Origin: Azophilus sp964348115
GTDB lineage: Bacteria > Pseudomonadota > Gammaproteobacteria > Pseudomonadales > Azotimanducaceae
DNA: 32,154 bases
Reading direction: 5' to 3'
NCBI GenBank assembly: GCA_964348115.1
Contig: CAYGBY010000018.1
Coordinates: 1-32,154, forward strand
Part shown: positions 1 to 7,889 of the stretch, piece by piece
Numbering within the stretch: the first letter of the stretch is position 1
Layout of the letters: each line of letters opens with the position of its first letter
The notes under the pieces: generated by a model
What the model was told of the DNA's origin: nothing
What the model saw: only the letters and a program-made list of their open reading frames with translations
The model's database searches: none
Position numbers and translations under genes: made by a program

Positions 1-17
1 CACTACTGTCCGGTTAA
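1..17 (+). repeat. Left terminal inverted repeat of the IS4-family element
   Basis: The first 17 bases match the reverse complement of 827-843 at 16 of 17 positions; the mismatch is base 5. The transposase stop codon (minus strand, 14-16) lies inside this repeat. Confidence 0.85.
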
Positions 18-775
18 TATTCGAATAAATTCAATTGGTTGGGATTCATGCCCCTTTCGGATGTGTGTTTGGTTTCGAAAAAGCCTTTGTTTAACGGCAT
101 GTTCTCGAACAAGGTGACCGAAAACACCTGTAGCAATGTGTAGAGCGAGACATCCAGATCGAGGCGCTTTTTGACGATGGCCACAAGCACGCATACCGAT
201 GCCGCCACCCGGATTTGCGACTTCACGGCATTCACCGAGGTGCCGTGGAACTTCTTGATGCGCAGGTGCTGCTTGATCCATTTGAAAAACAATTCGACCC
301 GCCGCCGGGCTTTGCACAGTTCGCAAATGGTCGTCGGTGGCGGACCGAACAGATTGGTCGGAAAGATCAGCGTCTTCTGTGTGTCGGGGTCTTTGAAGCG
401 AATGCGGCGCAAGTGGTGAGGGTGATGCTTGTGACTGCAGAAACCCGACAAGGTCACCGTCTGATCGCAGACGATTCCCTGCGTCCGGTCGCCCGGCGCC
501 GAATAGGCCCGACGCGGATCGGTGTTCGATTTGGCGCGGGTGACGAAGAACGCGCCCGCCTGGCGCAGTCCGAACAGCCGCTCGAAATCGAGGTGGGCCC
601 GATCCATCACGTAAATCGCCGCCGGCTCCGGAATCGGCAGGTCGAGCACGTTGACATCGTGCGGCTCGCCGTCGGAAACATGGATGAAACTTGGAGTATC
701 GCCACGCAAATCCAGCAGCGTGCGCATCTTCACGGCAGCTTTGGAGCGGCGAAACGGCGCCCAGGGAAACAACGA
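14..775 (-). pseudogene. IS4-family transposase, N-terminally truncated
   Basis: The protein reads through about 250 codons of an IS4-type DDE transposase. Visible parts are the SLFPW/KAAVK segment that follows the first catalytic Asp in relatives, the second Asp in IYVMDRAHLDFERL, and the C-terminal catalytic Glu in RRRVELFFKWIKQHLRIK, which corresponds to the family's Y-R-E-K signature (its Tyr is replaced by Cys). The first Asp region and the whole N-terminal domain are absent: upstream of SLFPW the frame runs only about 13 more codons before a stop, and the right inverted repeat follows. The possible TTG start at 772 is therefore an artefact of the deletion. The protein should be inactive because one catalytic acidic residue is missing. 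There is no other frameshift in the remaining part, so the deletion may be recent. Confidence 0.8.
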
Positions 776-826
776 TTCGCCAAGAAACGTCTTATATTCA
801 TGCAGTTATGTGAACAATGGGTTCAG

Positions 827-843
827 TTAACCGGACAGCAGTG
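827..843 (-). repeat. Right terminal inverted repeat of the IS4-family element
   Basis: TTAACCGGACAGCAGTG, the inverted partner of bases 1-17 with one mismatch. It marks the transposase-promoter side of the element. The sequence beyond it is clearly more AT-rich and has no coding signal. Confidence 0.85.
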
Positions 844-1340
844 TTGCAAACGTTCACTTTAGTGACGCAATTTGGGTAGTTATCTTAACTATCACTTTTT
901 GATTGTTGGTTCTATGGGAATCTCTATGCGCTCAATTGCCAGGATGCCTTAGCCACGACTCAAGTTTAAGGTGACCGAGGAATAGCGATCTTGTTCTCCA
1001 GAATTCTTCCGCTCTCTTACATTTCACAAAAAAGGCTCGTGGTCAGGGCGAAATGAATTGCTTTCTGTTTCGCCGCTATTCGCATCCTGGTCTTAGTTGT
1101 TTTCCTCTTTGGATTGGTGACAAACAACCCATCCAGGCAACTATTGCCTAGACAACATGTTTTGACCTGCCCGTCCTCAAGCGCATGGATTGTCTTGGGG
1201 ACGGTCATGAATAGCCACCGAGACACAGTCAACATTGAGAAGGGCAGGCAATGCGGGACTTCAAGGCAAGGGGGTCGGAGGCGGCAACTGAGCGGGTGTC
1301 CGGGCCGGACAAGGAACAAAGACATGACCCTAGCGTAACC
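844..1340. other. Gene-free stretch with a small palindrome
   Basis: No convincing gene is seen on either strand. A 102-codon minus-strand frame (1017-1325) and a 74-codon plus-strand frame show no recognisable motif and a composition unlike the neighbours. The stretch contains the palindrome TGTCCGG-G-CCGGACA at 1297-1311, whose arms equal the core of the neighbouring IS terminal repeat, and a short TAGTTA/TAACTA inverted repeat around 876-891. Confidence 0.5.
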
Positions 1341-1892
1341 TCAACCAGAGGGTAATGGAAACTCATCCAGATACGGCAAGTAAGATTCCTCTACGTCAAT
1401 GGCTAGCGTCCTCAACACACGAACCACAGCATTGTAGAACCCTATAACGATCGTTAGATCCACAATGCCCTCATTGCCAAGGTGAGCGAGCAGCGCCCGA
1501 AAGGGCGCTTCGGACATCTCAAGATCCGAAGTCATTTCCCTAGCCGCGCGCAGCGTGAGGCTGGCGACTTCATCGAGACCGCTTTCCTCACCTCGGGTTT
1601 CAACCGCAATGGCTCCGATGTCCCCGTTGGTCAATCCGAAGTCACGCCCTATCTTGACGTGGTGCGAATACTCATATTCGGTGCGCGTCGAATACCCAAC
1701 CTGCAGAATCGCAAGCTCCCTAAGCCGGGGATCGAGATTGCTCTTGTGTCGAATCCAGTTGCCCAAGCGGCCGAAGTTGCGCGCGCCTTCCGGGCTGTGC
1801 ACCAGCAGTTTCGCCAGATCGATGTCCCGGGACAGTAGATCCCTGTCTTTTTCCGCGACATCGTCTTTCTCCAAATAAGGAATTCTCGCCAT
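1341..1892 (-). CDS. Carboxymuconolactone decarboxylase / AhpD-like family protein
   Basis: A complete 183-aa protein of the all-helical CMD/AhpD fold. The central block at residues 58-82 (RELAILQVGYSTRTEYEYSHH) is the family signature in the form common among uncharacterised CMD proteins, with Glu-Tyr-x-x-His-His. The Cys-x-x-Cys redox pair of AhpD is absent, so an alkylhydroperoxidase reductant role is unlikely; a decarboxylase- or isomerase-like role on a small organic acid is possible but unproven. The ATG at 1892 is preceded by GGAGAG at 7-8 nt, which supports the start. It stands alone: the IS element is downstream and the next gene upstream is on the other strand. Such proteins are common in catabolic regions of marine and soil proteobacteria. 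Family confidence is high, reaction unknown. Confidence 0.8.
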   Translation of the reverse strand: MARIPYLEKDDVAEKDRDLLSRDIDLAKLLVHSPEGARNFGRLGNWIRHKSNLDPRLRELAILQVGYSTRTEYEYSHHVKIGRDFGLTNGDIGAIAVETRGEESGLDEVASLTLRAAREMTSDLEMSEAPFRALLAHLGNEGIVDLTIVIGFYNAVVRVLRTLAIDVEESYLPYLDEFPLPSG

Positions 1893-1976
1893 GAATTATC
1901 TCTCCGCTGCGCTCAATGTAACGCCGCCGCCCACCACCAGCGTTCACGGCATTCGCCAGGTGATCCGCTACCTGAT

Positions 1977-2011
1977 GCACAGGGTGGCGCACAGGGTGGC
2001 GCACAGGGTCC
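1977..2011 (+). repeat. Three tandem copies of a 12-bp unit
   Basis: The unit GCACAGGGTGGC is present twice perfectly (1977-1988, 1989-2000) and once partially (2001-2011, ending CC). It lies in the non-coding gap between two divergent genes (1893-2202), which otherwise shows no recognisable gene. Confidence 0.75.
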
Positions 2012-2202
2012 GCACCGCGCGCCGGGTGGGCCTGCGCTTCATCCAGTTTCCGCCAATTCACCTGACAAATTTCCACCGAAATACCCTTGGTTCAATCTCC
2101 AAATCACCCTTTAAAAGATCGCCTAATTACCCATTACAGCTTGCGCGGCCTGTCGCGCGAGGTTACTCTGAAACCCTCTGATTGTCTCTGTCGGCCACCC
2201 GC

Positions 2203-3454
2203 ATGGAATACCTGTCGAGGATCGTCGATGCCGAACTGGCCGAACTGCTCGGTGCCGCCGGCGCTGTCCTGGTGGAGGGACCCAAGGCATCCGGGAAGAC
2301 GGAAACCGCCAGGCTGGCTTCCCGGAGCGAGGTATTGCTGGATGTGGACGACAATGCCAGGCGGATGATCGCGGCCGATCCGGGAGCGGTTTTGGACGGA
2401 GATGCGCCGCGGCTGATCGACGAGTGGCAACTCGAACCCGTGATCTGGAACCATGTCCGCAGAGCCGTCGACCGCCGCGCCGCCCCGGGGCAGTTCATTC
2501 TTACCGGCTCCGCTGTTCCCGCCGACGACATCACCCGTCACACAGGCGCTGGCCGTTTCACCCGCCTGCGCATGCGCCCCTTGTCACTGTACGAGTCCGG
2601 TCACGCCACCGGGGAGGTCTCCCTGCACCGCCTCCTCGACGGTTGCGAACAGCGGGCCAAGCGGTCCGAGTTGCCGATCCGTGCGGTTGCCGCGCTGGTA
2701 TGTGGCGGGGGGTTGGCCGGCCAATATCGGCAAGACGCCTCCACAGACTTGGCGAGCGAACCGAGCCTACCTCGATGAAATACGACGGACGGACGTATCG
2801 ACGGTCGGCGGCAAGACACGGGATCCGGTAAAGGCGGGACGCCTGCTGCGTTCGCTGGCGCGCAACATCGCCACACCGGTGGCCATGTCGAAGCTGACCG
2901 CCGAAGTGGGCGATCGCAGCGCGCCTCTAAAGGCGGACACCGTCGCCGCCTATCTCGACGCCCTGGATCGCCTCATGATCGTGGAGAACCAACCGGCATG
3001 GTCCCCTAACCTGCGATCCCGCACCTCACTCCGGGTGTCGCCGGTGCGGCACTTCGTCGATCCCTCGCTGGCGGCCGCGGCATTGCGAGCCACTCCTGAG
3101 CGCCTGCTGGGAGACTTGGAGTTCCTCGGGTTCCTGTTCGAGTCCATGGTGATCCGCGACCTGCGCATTTATGCACAGGCTGCGGATGCCGAGGTGTTTC
3201 ACTATCGGGAGAAGGAGGGACTTGAAGTAGACGCCGTCGTCGAGGCGGCGGACGGACGCTGGGCGGCCTTCGAGATCAAGTTGGGGGAACGCTGGGTGGA
3301 GGACGGCGCCAGGAACCTGCTGAGGCTTGCCCGCCGGATGGAGCAAAGCGACCATGGGCAACCGTCAGCCCTTGCAGTCATCGTGCCGAGCGGGTACGGC
3401 AGCGTAGGCCGAGGGGACGTGGGGGTTATCCCCGTCGGCACAATGGGGCCCTGA
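2203..3454 (+). pseudogene. ATP-binding protein with DUF4143 / nuclease-like C-terminus, frameshifted
   Basis: The two halves of one gene lie in different frames. The first half (ATG 2203; a TTG at 2182 is an alternative start) has a Walker A motif EGPKASGKT, a Walker B-like LIDEWQLEP and the sensor ILTGSA, as in the AAA-type ATPases fused to DUF4143. The second half runs from about 2713 to 3454 in the +1 frame and carries YLDEIRRTDV, a winged-helix-like DUF4143 region and a PD-(D/E)xK-like core (EVDAVV, then AFEIKLG). The frames join at a run of six G (2707-2712). Removing one G gives a continuous, family-typical GGWPANIGKT segment, so the break is a single-base insertion or a homopolymer sequencing error. 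Without the break the protein would be about 415 aa, normal for the family. Its cellular role is unknown. No clear ribosome binding site is seen. Confidence 0.75.
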
Positions 3455-3496
3455 CCGAATGCCGGGACGTGCTTTAGCCTGAAAGGACAGCTAGTA

Positions 3497-3776
3497 ATAT
3501 GGCTGGCCCGTCGGGACCGTCATGATTCCAGCATTCAAGTGCGCGTACGTCGGCACGCCCAATTCACCGATACACTCCTCCACGGCTGCCGAAACACTCG
3601 CCAGGTTCGCGACATCGCATCTGCAGGCCATCCATTCGAGGCTCAGCGCCGGTCGCGAATATGACGTGGTCCGCGTCAAATGACGCCAGGTCGGCTTCGG
3701 TTGCATAGGTGGACAGCGTCACGTCCACCCCTTCGGCATGGATTTCATCCTGCAGCCAAACCAAGAAGTCCTTCCT
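3497..3776 (-). pseudogene. Chimeric remnant: FAD oxidoreductase fragment joined to SDR fragment
   Basis: Read on the minus strand, 3776 to about 3623 encodes a piece of an old-yellow-enzyme-type oxidoreductase (C-terminal FAD/NAD region, FDADHVIFATGAEPRMDGLQM). It is followed at once, in another frame, by a piece of a short-chain dehydrogenase (CDVANLASVSAAVEECIGELG through NAGIMTVPTGQP). Both match the plus-strand genes at 17.28-17.34 kb and 18.04-18.16 kb. By eye the SDR part differs from the 18.04-kb gene at 11 of about 119 positions, mostly third codon positions. The junction near 3620 has about 2 bp of shared sequence. This is therefore a shortened inverted relative of the 17.2-18.6 kb locus with everything between the two pieces deleted. 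No start, ribosome binding site or complete domain remains. Confidence 0.8.
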
Positions 3777-3787
3777 GGAGGAGCAGC

Positions 3788-4630
3788 CTAACTGAGTTCG
3801 CCCGGCTCCGAGCCGGTTGTTGTTGGCATACCGGCCTCCAGCCACTCAGACATTGAGCCGTCGTATACACCGACATTGTTGAATCCGGCAAGCAGTGCGC
3901 AACTTGCGGTCAGGGTCGCAGCAATGCCCCCGCCACAGTAGGTAATGATTCTGTCGTCTTTATCGTAACCTTCGAACTGCGCAGCCAGCGCCTCATCTGC
4001 TTTAACCTGGTTGCCATCAAGCATGTGCTCAAAAGAAAGGCTCAGTGAGCCGGTGATATGACCTTCTTTGGCATAAGGCACATCAGCTTCACCGGTATAA
4101 AAACTGCGTGGCAGCGCATTCAGTGCACAAACCGCACCATTGCCGATGCTCTGGAGAACTTCATCCTTGTCGGCAATCATGGCGGCCGCCAGGCTGGCCG
4201 CGAACGTTGTTGGCGGATAGTGGTTTTCTCTGGTTTCCAGTGCACCCGTCCAAGCACCGACACCACCGTTCAGAACTCTGACATTTCTGTGGCCAGCGTA
4301 GTGCAATATCCACCAGGCACGGGTCGCCCACATGATTGAATCGGTGGCGTAAACAACGACCTCGTTGTCATTGCCGATGCCAAGATTTCCGATCGCGGCG
4401 GCAAGTTCTGCTTCGTCCGGCAACATAAACATAGGCGACGCCTGCGCCTTCGACAGAACCGCGTGATCGAGAAATGCAGCACCGGGCAGGTGACCCTCGT
4501 CGTATCTGCTTTTCCCGGTTTCGTCACCCTGGGGCATGAGCAGGACGGTGGCATCAAACAACCTGAGATTCGGATTGCCAATCAGTTGTGTCAGCTCATC
4601 TGCCTCGATGAGGAGTTCCTCTCGCTTCAT
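3788..4630 (-). CDS. Two-domain sulfurtransferase (rhodanese / 3-mercaptopyruvate type)
   Basis: 280 aa with tandem rhodanese domains (about 1-140 and 150-280), the usual length of the SseA/TST family. It transfers sulfane sulfur from thiosulfate or 3-mercaptopyruvate to a thiol or cyanide acceptor, in the cytoplasm as no signal peptide is seen. The catalytic Cys232 lies in the second domain in YCGGGIAAT. This loop resembles the CG-G-type loop of mercaptopyruvate enzymes more than the CRKGVT loop of thiosulfate enzymes, but it is not a perfect match, so substrate choice is open. The first domain has the expected non-catalytic Asp-rich loop (VVVYATDSIMWATRAWW). I chose ATG 4630 because AAGGAG lies 8 nt upstream; the frame stays open to 4699 without support. 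It is a single gene, followed immediately by the chimeric remnant. Confidence 0.88.
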   Translation of the reverse strand: MKREELLIEADELTQLIGNPNLRLFDATVLLMPQGDETGKSRYDEGHLPGAAFLDHAVLSKAQASPMFMLPDEAELAAAIGNLGIGNDNEVVVYATDSIMWATRAWWILHYAGHRNVRVLNGGVGAWTGALETRENHYPPTTFAASLAAAMIADKDEVLQSIGNGAVCALNALPRSFYTGEADVPYAKEGHITGSLSLSFEHMLDGNQVKADEALAAQFEGYDKDDRIITYCGGGIAATLTASCALLAGFNNVGVYDGSMSEWLEAGMPTTTGSEPGELS

Positions 4631-4989
4631 AGTGATGTCTCCTTCAGATGCTTTTGTTGTGGCTAGTTTCCATAGATCTCTGGCGGCGACTCGCCGCATA
4701 GATCGAATTATTCGATGGAATGCTAGCCCAAATGAGTAAGAAAAGTGGCCCGTAGCTACGACAGATTTGTGTGAACCCCGGCCATAGGTTGACTCTGGTT
4801 GGACATGTCGACGTAAAAAGTGGCGCTACTCGGAGACAGTTGGCTTGGAATCGCACCTCAAAAAGCCTGGATATGTGCTATTCAGTAGATATGGACTCAG
4901 GGCGATAGCGGTCTTAGCGCGACCGGCCGTTACCCAACTCAGGGCCGAAACTGAATTGCCCGGGGCGCCAGCCATGCGAGCTGGGCGGC
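4631..4989. other. Gene-free stretch upstream of the sulfurtransferase
   Basis: No supported gene. The minus strand should hold the sulfurtransferase promoter. I see an AT-rich segment around 4700-4760 but no convincing -35/-10 pair. Confidence 0.4.
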
Positions 4990-5226
4990 TATTCGAAAGG
5001 CGATGTGGCGGGATACGGACGGCTGAGCTACCAGGAACGCGAGCAGGAGCACCCGCGGTCGCAGGAGGTTGCCGAGGCGTGCGCGTTCCTCGGCGCCGAC
5101 GGGTTGCGGGCGCCGAATGCGCGCGACTCGACGCAGAGCAGCCTGATCGTGTTCTGTGAACAGCCGACTGTCGTCGACAAGCGGGTCGTCAAGAAACACG
5201 GCCCGGTGGACTTGTCGGCGGAGTGA
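4990..5226 (+). pseudogene. Possible C-terminal remnant of a RES-domain protein
   Basis: The plus-strand frame ending at 5226 contains EVAEACAFLGADGLRAPNARD and then SSLIVFCEQ. This resembles the C-terminal block of RES-domain toxins (a helix, then a G-A/I-x-G-x-x-x-P-S/N-A-R strand, then NLVLF). RES proteins act as NAD-degrading toxins beside Xre-type antitoxins. Here there is no antitoxin gene, no good start and no N-terminal half; the upstream frame continues without a recognisable domain. If the call is right it is a dead fragment of a toxin-antitoxin locus. The similarity is short and judged by eye, so the call is tentative. Confidence 0.35.
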
Positions 5227-5363
5227 CCGTGAGGCGCATGTGGGTCATTGCGAGGGCGCGTAGCGCCGCCATCCGCGCAATGGCCAAATTGAGAGTTGCT
5301 GGCATGGACCGGGGACCATTGAACTCCGCACAATGATTGTGGAAGGGCCGTTCGCATCGCCCG

Positions 5364-5771
5364 TCACGGTTTGCTCATTTCTTCTTCAAACGTTTTGGCT
5401 TCTATAACCACCAGTTCCCGGTAGTTGCCCAACGTCTCCCAAGTGCCGGAAAAGCCCTTCGGCATGACCAGAAACTCTCCTGCATCGAACCTTTGAGCGT
5501 GACCCTCCTTGTCAGTGAGAATCAGCGCGCCATCCAGAACGTGAATGAACTCATCGTAACCAACGTCTTCCAACTCGATCTTCGCGGGTTCAAGGTCAAC
5601 TACAAACGACATGATGTCGCCCGCAAAACATGGCTTCATCCAGCCTTTGCTGTCACGGCCGGATATGATCCGACGGGGGTTTCCCACGGCTTTTTCCTCT
5701 GCCGGCGGAGTTTCCTCCATGCTGTCTCGATCCAGGTTGTCGAGCGCAATTAGAAAGGCTCTATCACTCAT
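5364..5771 (-). CDS. Cupin-domain protein
   Basis: A 135-aa single-domain cupin of the cupin_3/DUF861 kind. The beta-barrel core spans about residues 50-125, including ELEDVGYDEFIHVLDGALILTD and the second cupin motif RFDAGEFLVMPKGFSGTWE. In place of the classical metal-binding His residues of motif 1 there are Asp, Glu and a single His, so metal binding is uncertain. ATG 5771 has a near-perfect AAGGAG 7 nt upstream and overlaps the end of the preceding dehydrogenase gene (stop 5764-5766). This implies translational coupling in a three-gene operon with the TonB-dependent receptor and the quinohemoprotein dehydrogenase. A role as a small-molecule sensor or accessory enzyme for that pathway is an inference. 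Confidence 0.8.
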   Translation of the reverse strand: MSDRAFLIALDNLDRDSMEETPPAEEKAVGNPRRIISGRDSKGWMKPCFAGDIMSFVVDLEPAKIELEDVGYDEFIHVLDGALILTDKEGHAQRFDAGEFLVMPKGFSGTWETLGNYRELVVIEAKTFEEEMSKP

Positions 5772-7887
5772 CGTGAGGCTCCTTAGCCACTTCAGCGGAA
5801 GGTCTATTGGTGGTGGACGACTCGTTGGTTTCCTCATACGCATCCCAGGCAGCGTTGGTCAGATAGGCAAGCAGAGACCTGGCTGTTTCGTCATCGAGCT
5901 CAGTTGCCGGCATGCCTCTGGATTTGAGGGCACCGCCCAGCACCACCTGCAAATACTCTAATGATGCCGGCAACCTCAGGCGCAGGTCAGGCGCCGTGCC
6001 GCCCAGACCCTCCGCGTTGCGCCCGTGGCAAATCGAGCACCCGGACGACACATATGCCAAGGCGCCATGACGCGCCAACTCTGGATCCGATCGAGCCACC
6101 TGTGGTTCCGGCACCCGCACTCGCTCAGCCCAGGCAGGGGGTGCCGCTTGACCATCCAGCGCAAACGCCAACAAACGGGGTTGGCTGCGCGCACGCGGCG
6201 CACTGGAATAATCTGATAGGTGGGGAGCGCCAATGGACGTTGTGGGTCGACCCGCGGGGACGATGATGAACTGACGTCCGTCCACCATCACCGTCGAGGG
6301 CGCAGCACGTATCGCACCACCCGCAGGCGCACGCCAACGCACATCACCGGACCCCGCATCGTACGCTGTCAGGTAACCTTCGGCGCTGCCCTGGAACACC
6401 AGACCACCTTTAGTGTGGAGAAGACCACCGTTTACGGGCAACCTACTGCGTTGCCGCCACACTTCACTTTGCGTAATCGGGTCCCAGGCCACCACCTCAC
6501 CAAACCTCCGCCAGTCAGGATCGGATGGATCACCATAGAAGAAGTCGAAGTGAGGCCCCAGTTCCGCGACGAAACCCTCTCCTTCAGCAGGAGAAACCCG
6601 TTGGGGCATGTTCATCACCGGGATATAGAGGAGACTTCGCATCGGATCGAAGGCCAGGGCTTCCCAGCCGTGTGCGCCATTTCCATACGGCACCACCCTT
6701 GCTACGCCATCGGGCTTCTCCCAGTAGCGCGCAGCCGGGTCGTAGATGGGCCGACCGAACTCGTCCAGCCCCTTGGCCCAGTTCACAGGCACATAGTTAT
6801 TCCCGGACAGGAATTCCCCACTGGCCGCATCGAACAAATAGACGAAACCATTTTTCGGCACACTGATGACCACTCGCTGGTCTTTACCCAGAATGGGTAA
6901 GGTCGCGACCATGAGCCCAACCGCGGGCTCGTAATTCCAGCCGTCGCCGGGCACCTGGGAAAAGTGCCATCGGTAGTCGCCCGTCCCCGCATCGAGCGCC
7001 ACAACCGCATTGGTAAATAGCTCGTCACCCGCGCCCTTGCCACGCATGGTGGGGTCTATGGGCGAGGGCCCGCCGGTGCCAATAATGAGCTGGTCCGTTT
7101 GTTCGTCATAGACCATGGCATCCCAGACGCTGCCGCAGCCCTTGGTGCGCTTATACCAACCTTCGCCCCAGCTGGCCATGGCGCGACGGTAGAGCTCGTT
7201 CTCCGGCGGCTGTTCCGGATCCCCCGGTACGGTATAGAAGCGCCATAGATGTTTGCCCGTCCTGGCATCAAACGCATCGACGTGGCCACGATTGGCACCT
7301 GAGTCAGCGCAAGTATTGCCGATGAAAACTTTACCCGCGCCCACACGCGGCGCCCCGGTAATGCTGTAGCCCTGCGTGACATCACACGCTTCCGCTTCCC
7401 AGCGTTTCACACCTGTCTTCTGATCGATGGCGACAAGGCGGCAGTCCGCTGTAGCGACAATGGCTAAATCGTCATGGAGCGCCACACCGCGATTGGTTCG
7501 CATGCCGATCGCCTCCATAAAAGACCCCGCGTGCGCTGTCTTTAAGGGCTCATAGGTCCACAACAGTTCACCCGTGCGCAGATCATGAGCAAGCATCCGA
7601 CTCTGCGAGCCACTCTGAAAGATACGACCGTCCTCGATGAGCGGATTACCCACCAAGCCATCTTTAGTGGGCAGATCGACAGACCAAACCAATCCCAGCC
7701 TCGCGACGGTTCTGGTGTTGATCTGGTCCAACTCCGAGTGGTGCTGCATCTCGGACGAATTACCGAGCAGTGTCCAATCGGTGTTGGTCTCTTCGCCGGC
7801 GCTAACCACTGTTGTACTGGTCGCGGACAACGCCAGCGCTAACACCACACGGCAGTATTCACTGCGCATGTTTATGAGGCCTTGCAT
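5764..7887 (-). CDS. Quinohemoprotein (PQQ- and heme c-dependent) alcohol dehydrogenase
   Basis: 707 aa from ATG 7887, or 701 from the in-frame ATG 7869. An N-terminal signal peptide (hydrophobic VVLALALSATSTTVVSAG) sends it to the periplasm. The main part is an eight-bladed PQQ propeller with many W-docking repeats (GELLWTYEP, GKHLWRFYT, GDYRWHFSQ) and the GAGDELF segment that corresponds to the catalytic Asp region. A short C-terminal cytochrome c domain has CSICH at 617-621 and a likely Met axial ligand at 659 (SRGMPATEL). This is the type II alcohol dehydrogenase architecture: a primary alcohol or aldehyde is oxidised and electrons pass via heme c to the respiratory chain. It starts 2 bp after the receptor stop codon and overlaps the cupin gene, so all three are probably one transcript. 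Substrate is unknown. No PQQ biosynthesis genes are in the window. Confidence 0.88.
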   Translation of the reverse strand: MQGLINMRSEYCRVVLALALSATSTTVVSAGEETNTDWTLLGNSSEMQHHSELDQINTRTVARLGLVWSVDLPTKDGLVGNPLIEDGRIFQSGSQSRMLAHDLRTGELLWTYEPLKTAHAGSFMEAIGMRTNRGVALHDDLAIVATADCRLVAIDQKTGVKRWEAEACDVTQGYSITGAPRVGAGKVFIGNTCADSGANRGHVDAFDARTGKHLWRFYTVPGDPEQPPENELYRRAMASWGEGWYKRTKGCGSVWDAMVYDEQTDQLIIGTGGPSPIDPTMRGKGAGDELFTNAVVALDAGTGDYRWHFSQVPGDGWNYEPAVGLMVATLPILGKDQRVVISVPKNGFVYLFDAASGEFLSGNNYVPVNWAKGLDEFGRPIYDPAARYWEKPDGVARVVPYGNGAHGWEALAFDPMRSLLYIPVMNMPQRVSPAEGEGFVAELGPHFDFFYGDPSDPDWRRFGEVVAWDPITQSEVWRQRSRLPVNGGLLHTKGGLVFQGSAEGYLTAYDAGSGDVRWRAPAGGAIRAAPSTVMVDGRQFIIVPAGRPTTSIGAPHLSDYSSAPRARSQPRLLAFALDGQAAPPAWAERVRVPEPQVARSDPELARHGALAYVSSGCSICHGRNAEGLGGTAPDLRLRLPASLEYLQVVLGGALKSRGMPATELDDETARSLLAYLTNAAWDAYEETNESSTTNRPSAEVAKEPHDE

Positions 7888-7889
7888 AA

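Larger units (their letters stand above)
1..843 (-). mobile_element. Internally deleted IS4-family insertion sequence
   Basis: The element is bounded by a 17-bp terminal inverted repeat (1-17 and 827-843, one mismatch) with the core TGTCCGGTTAA. Its only coding content is the C-terminal two thirds of an IS4-type transposase on the minus strand. Relatives of this transposase type (with an N-terminal DUF4372 domain) are roughly 370-390 aa, so I infer that about 450 bp of the 5' coding part was lost by an internal deletion near 773-800. The element cannot move on its own but keeps both ends, so a related full-length transposase could in principle mobilise it. The window begins exactly at the left end, so a target-site duplication cannot be checked. 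Confidence 0.8.

Noticed and set aside
1017..1325. 102-codon minus-strand frame between the IS element and the CMD gene
   Set aside because: No recognisable motif, no ribosome site, and composition unlike neighbouring genes.
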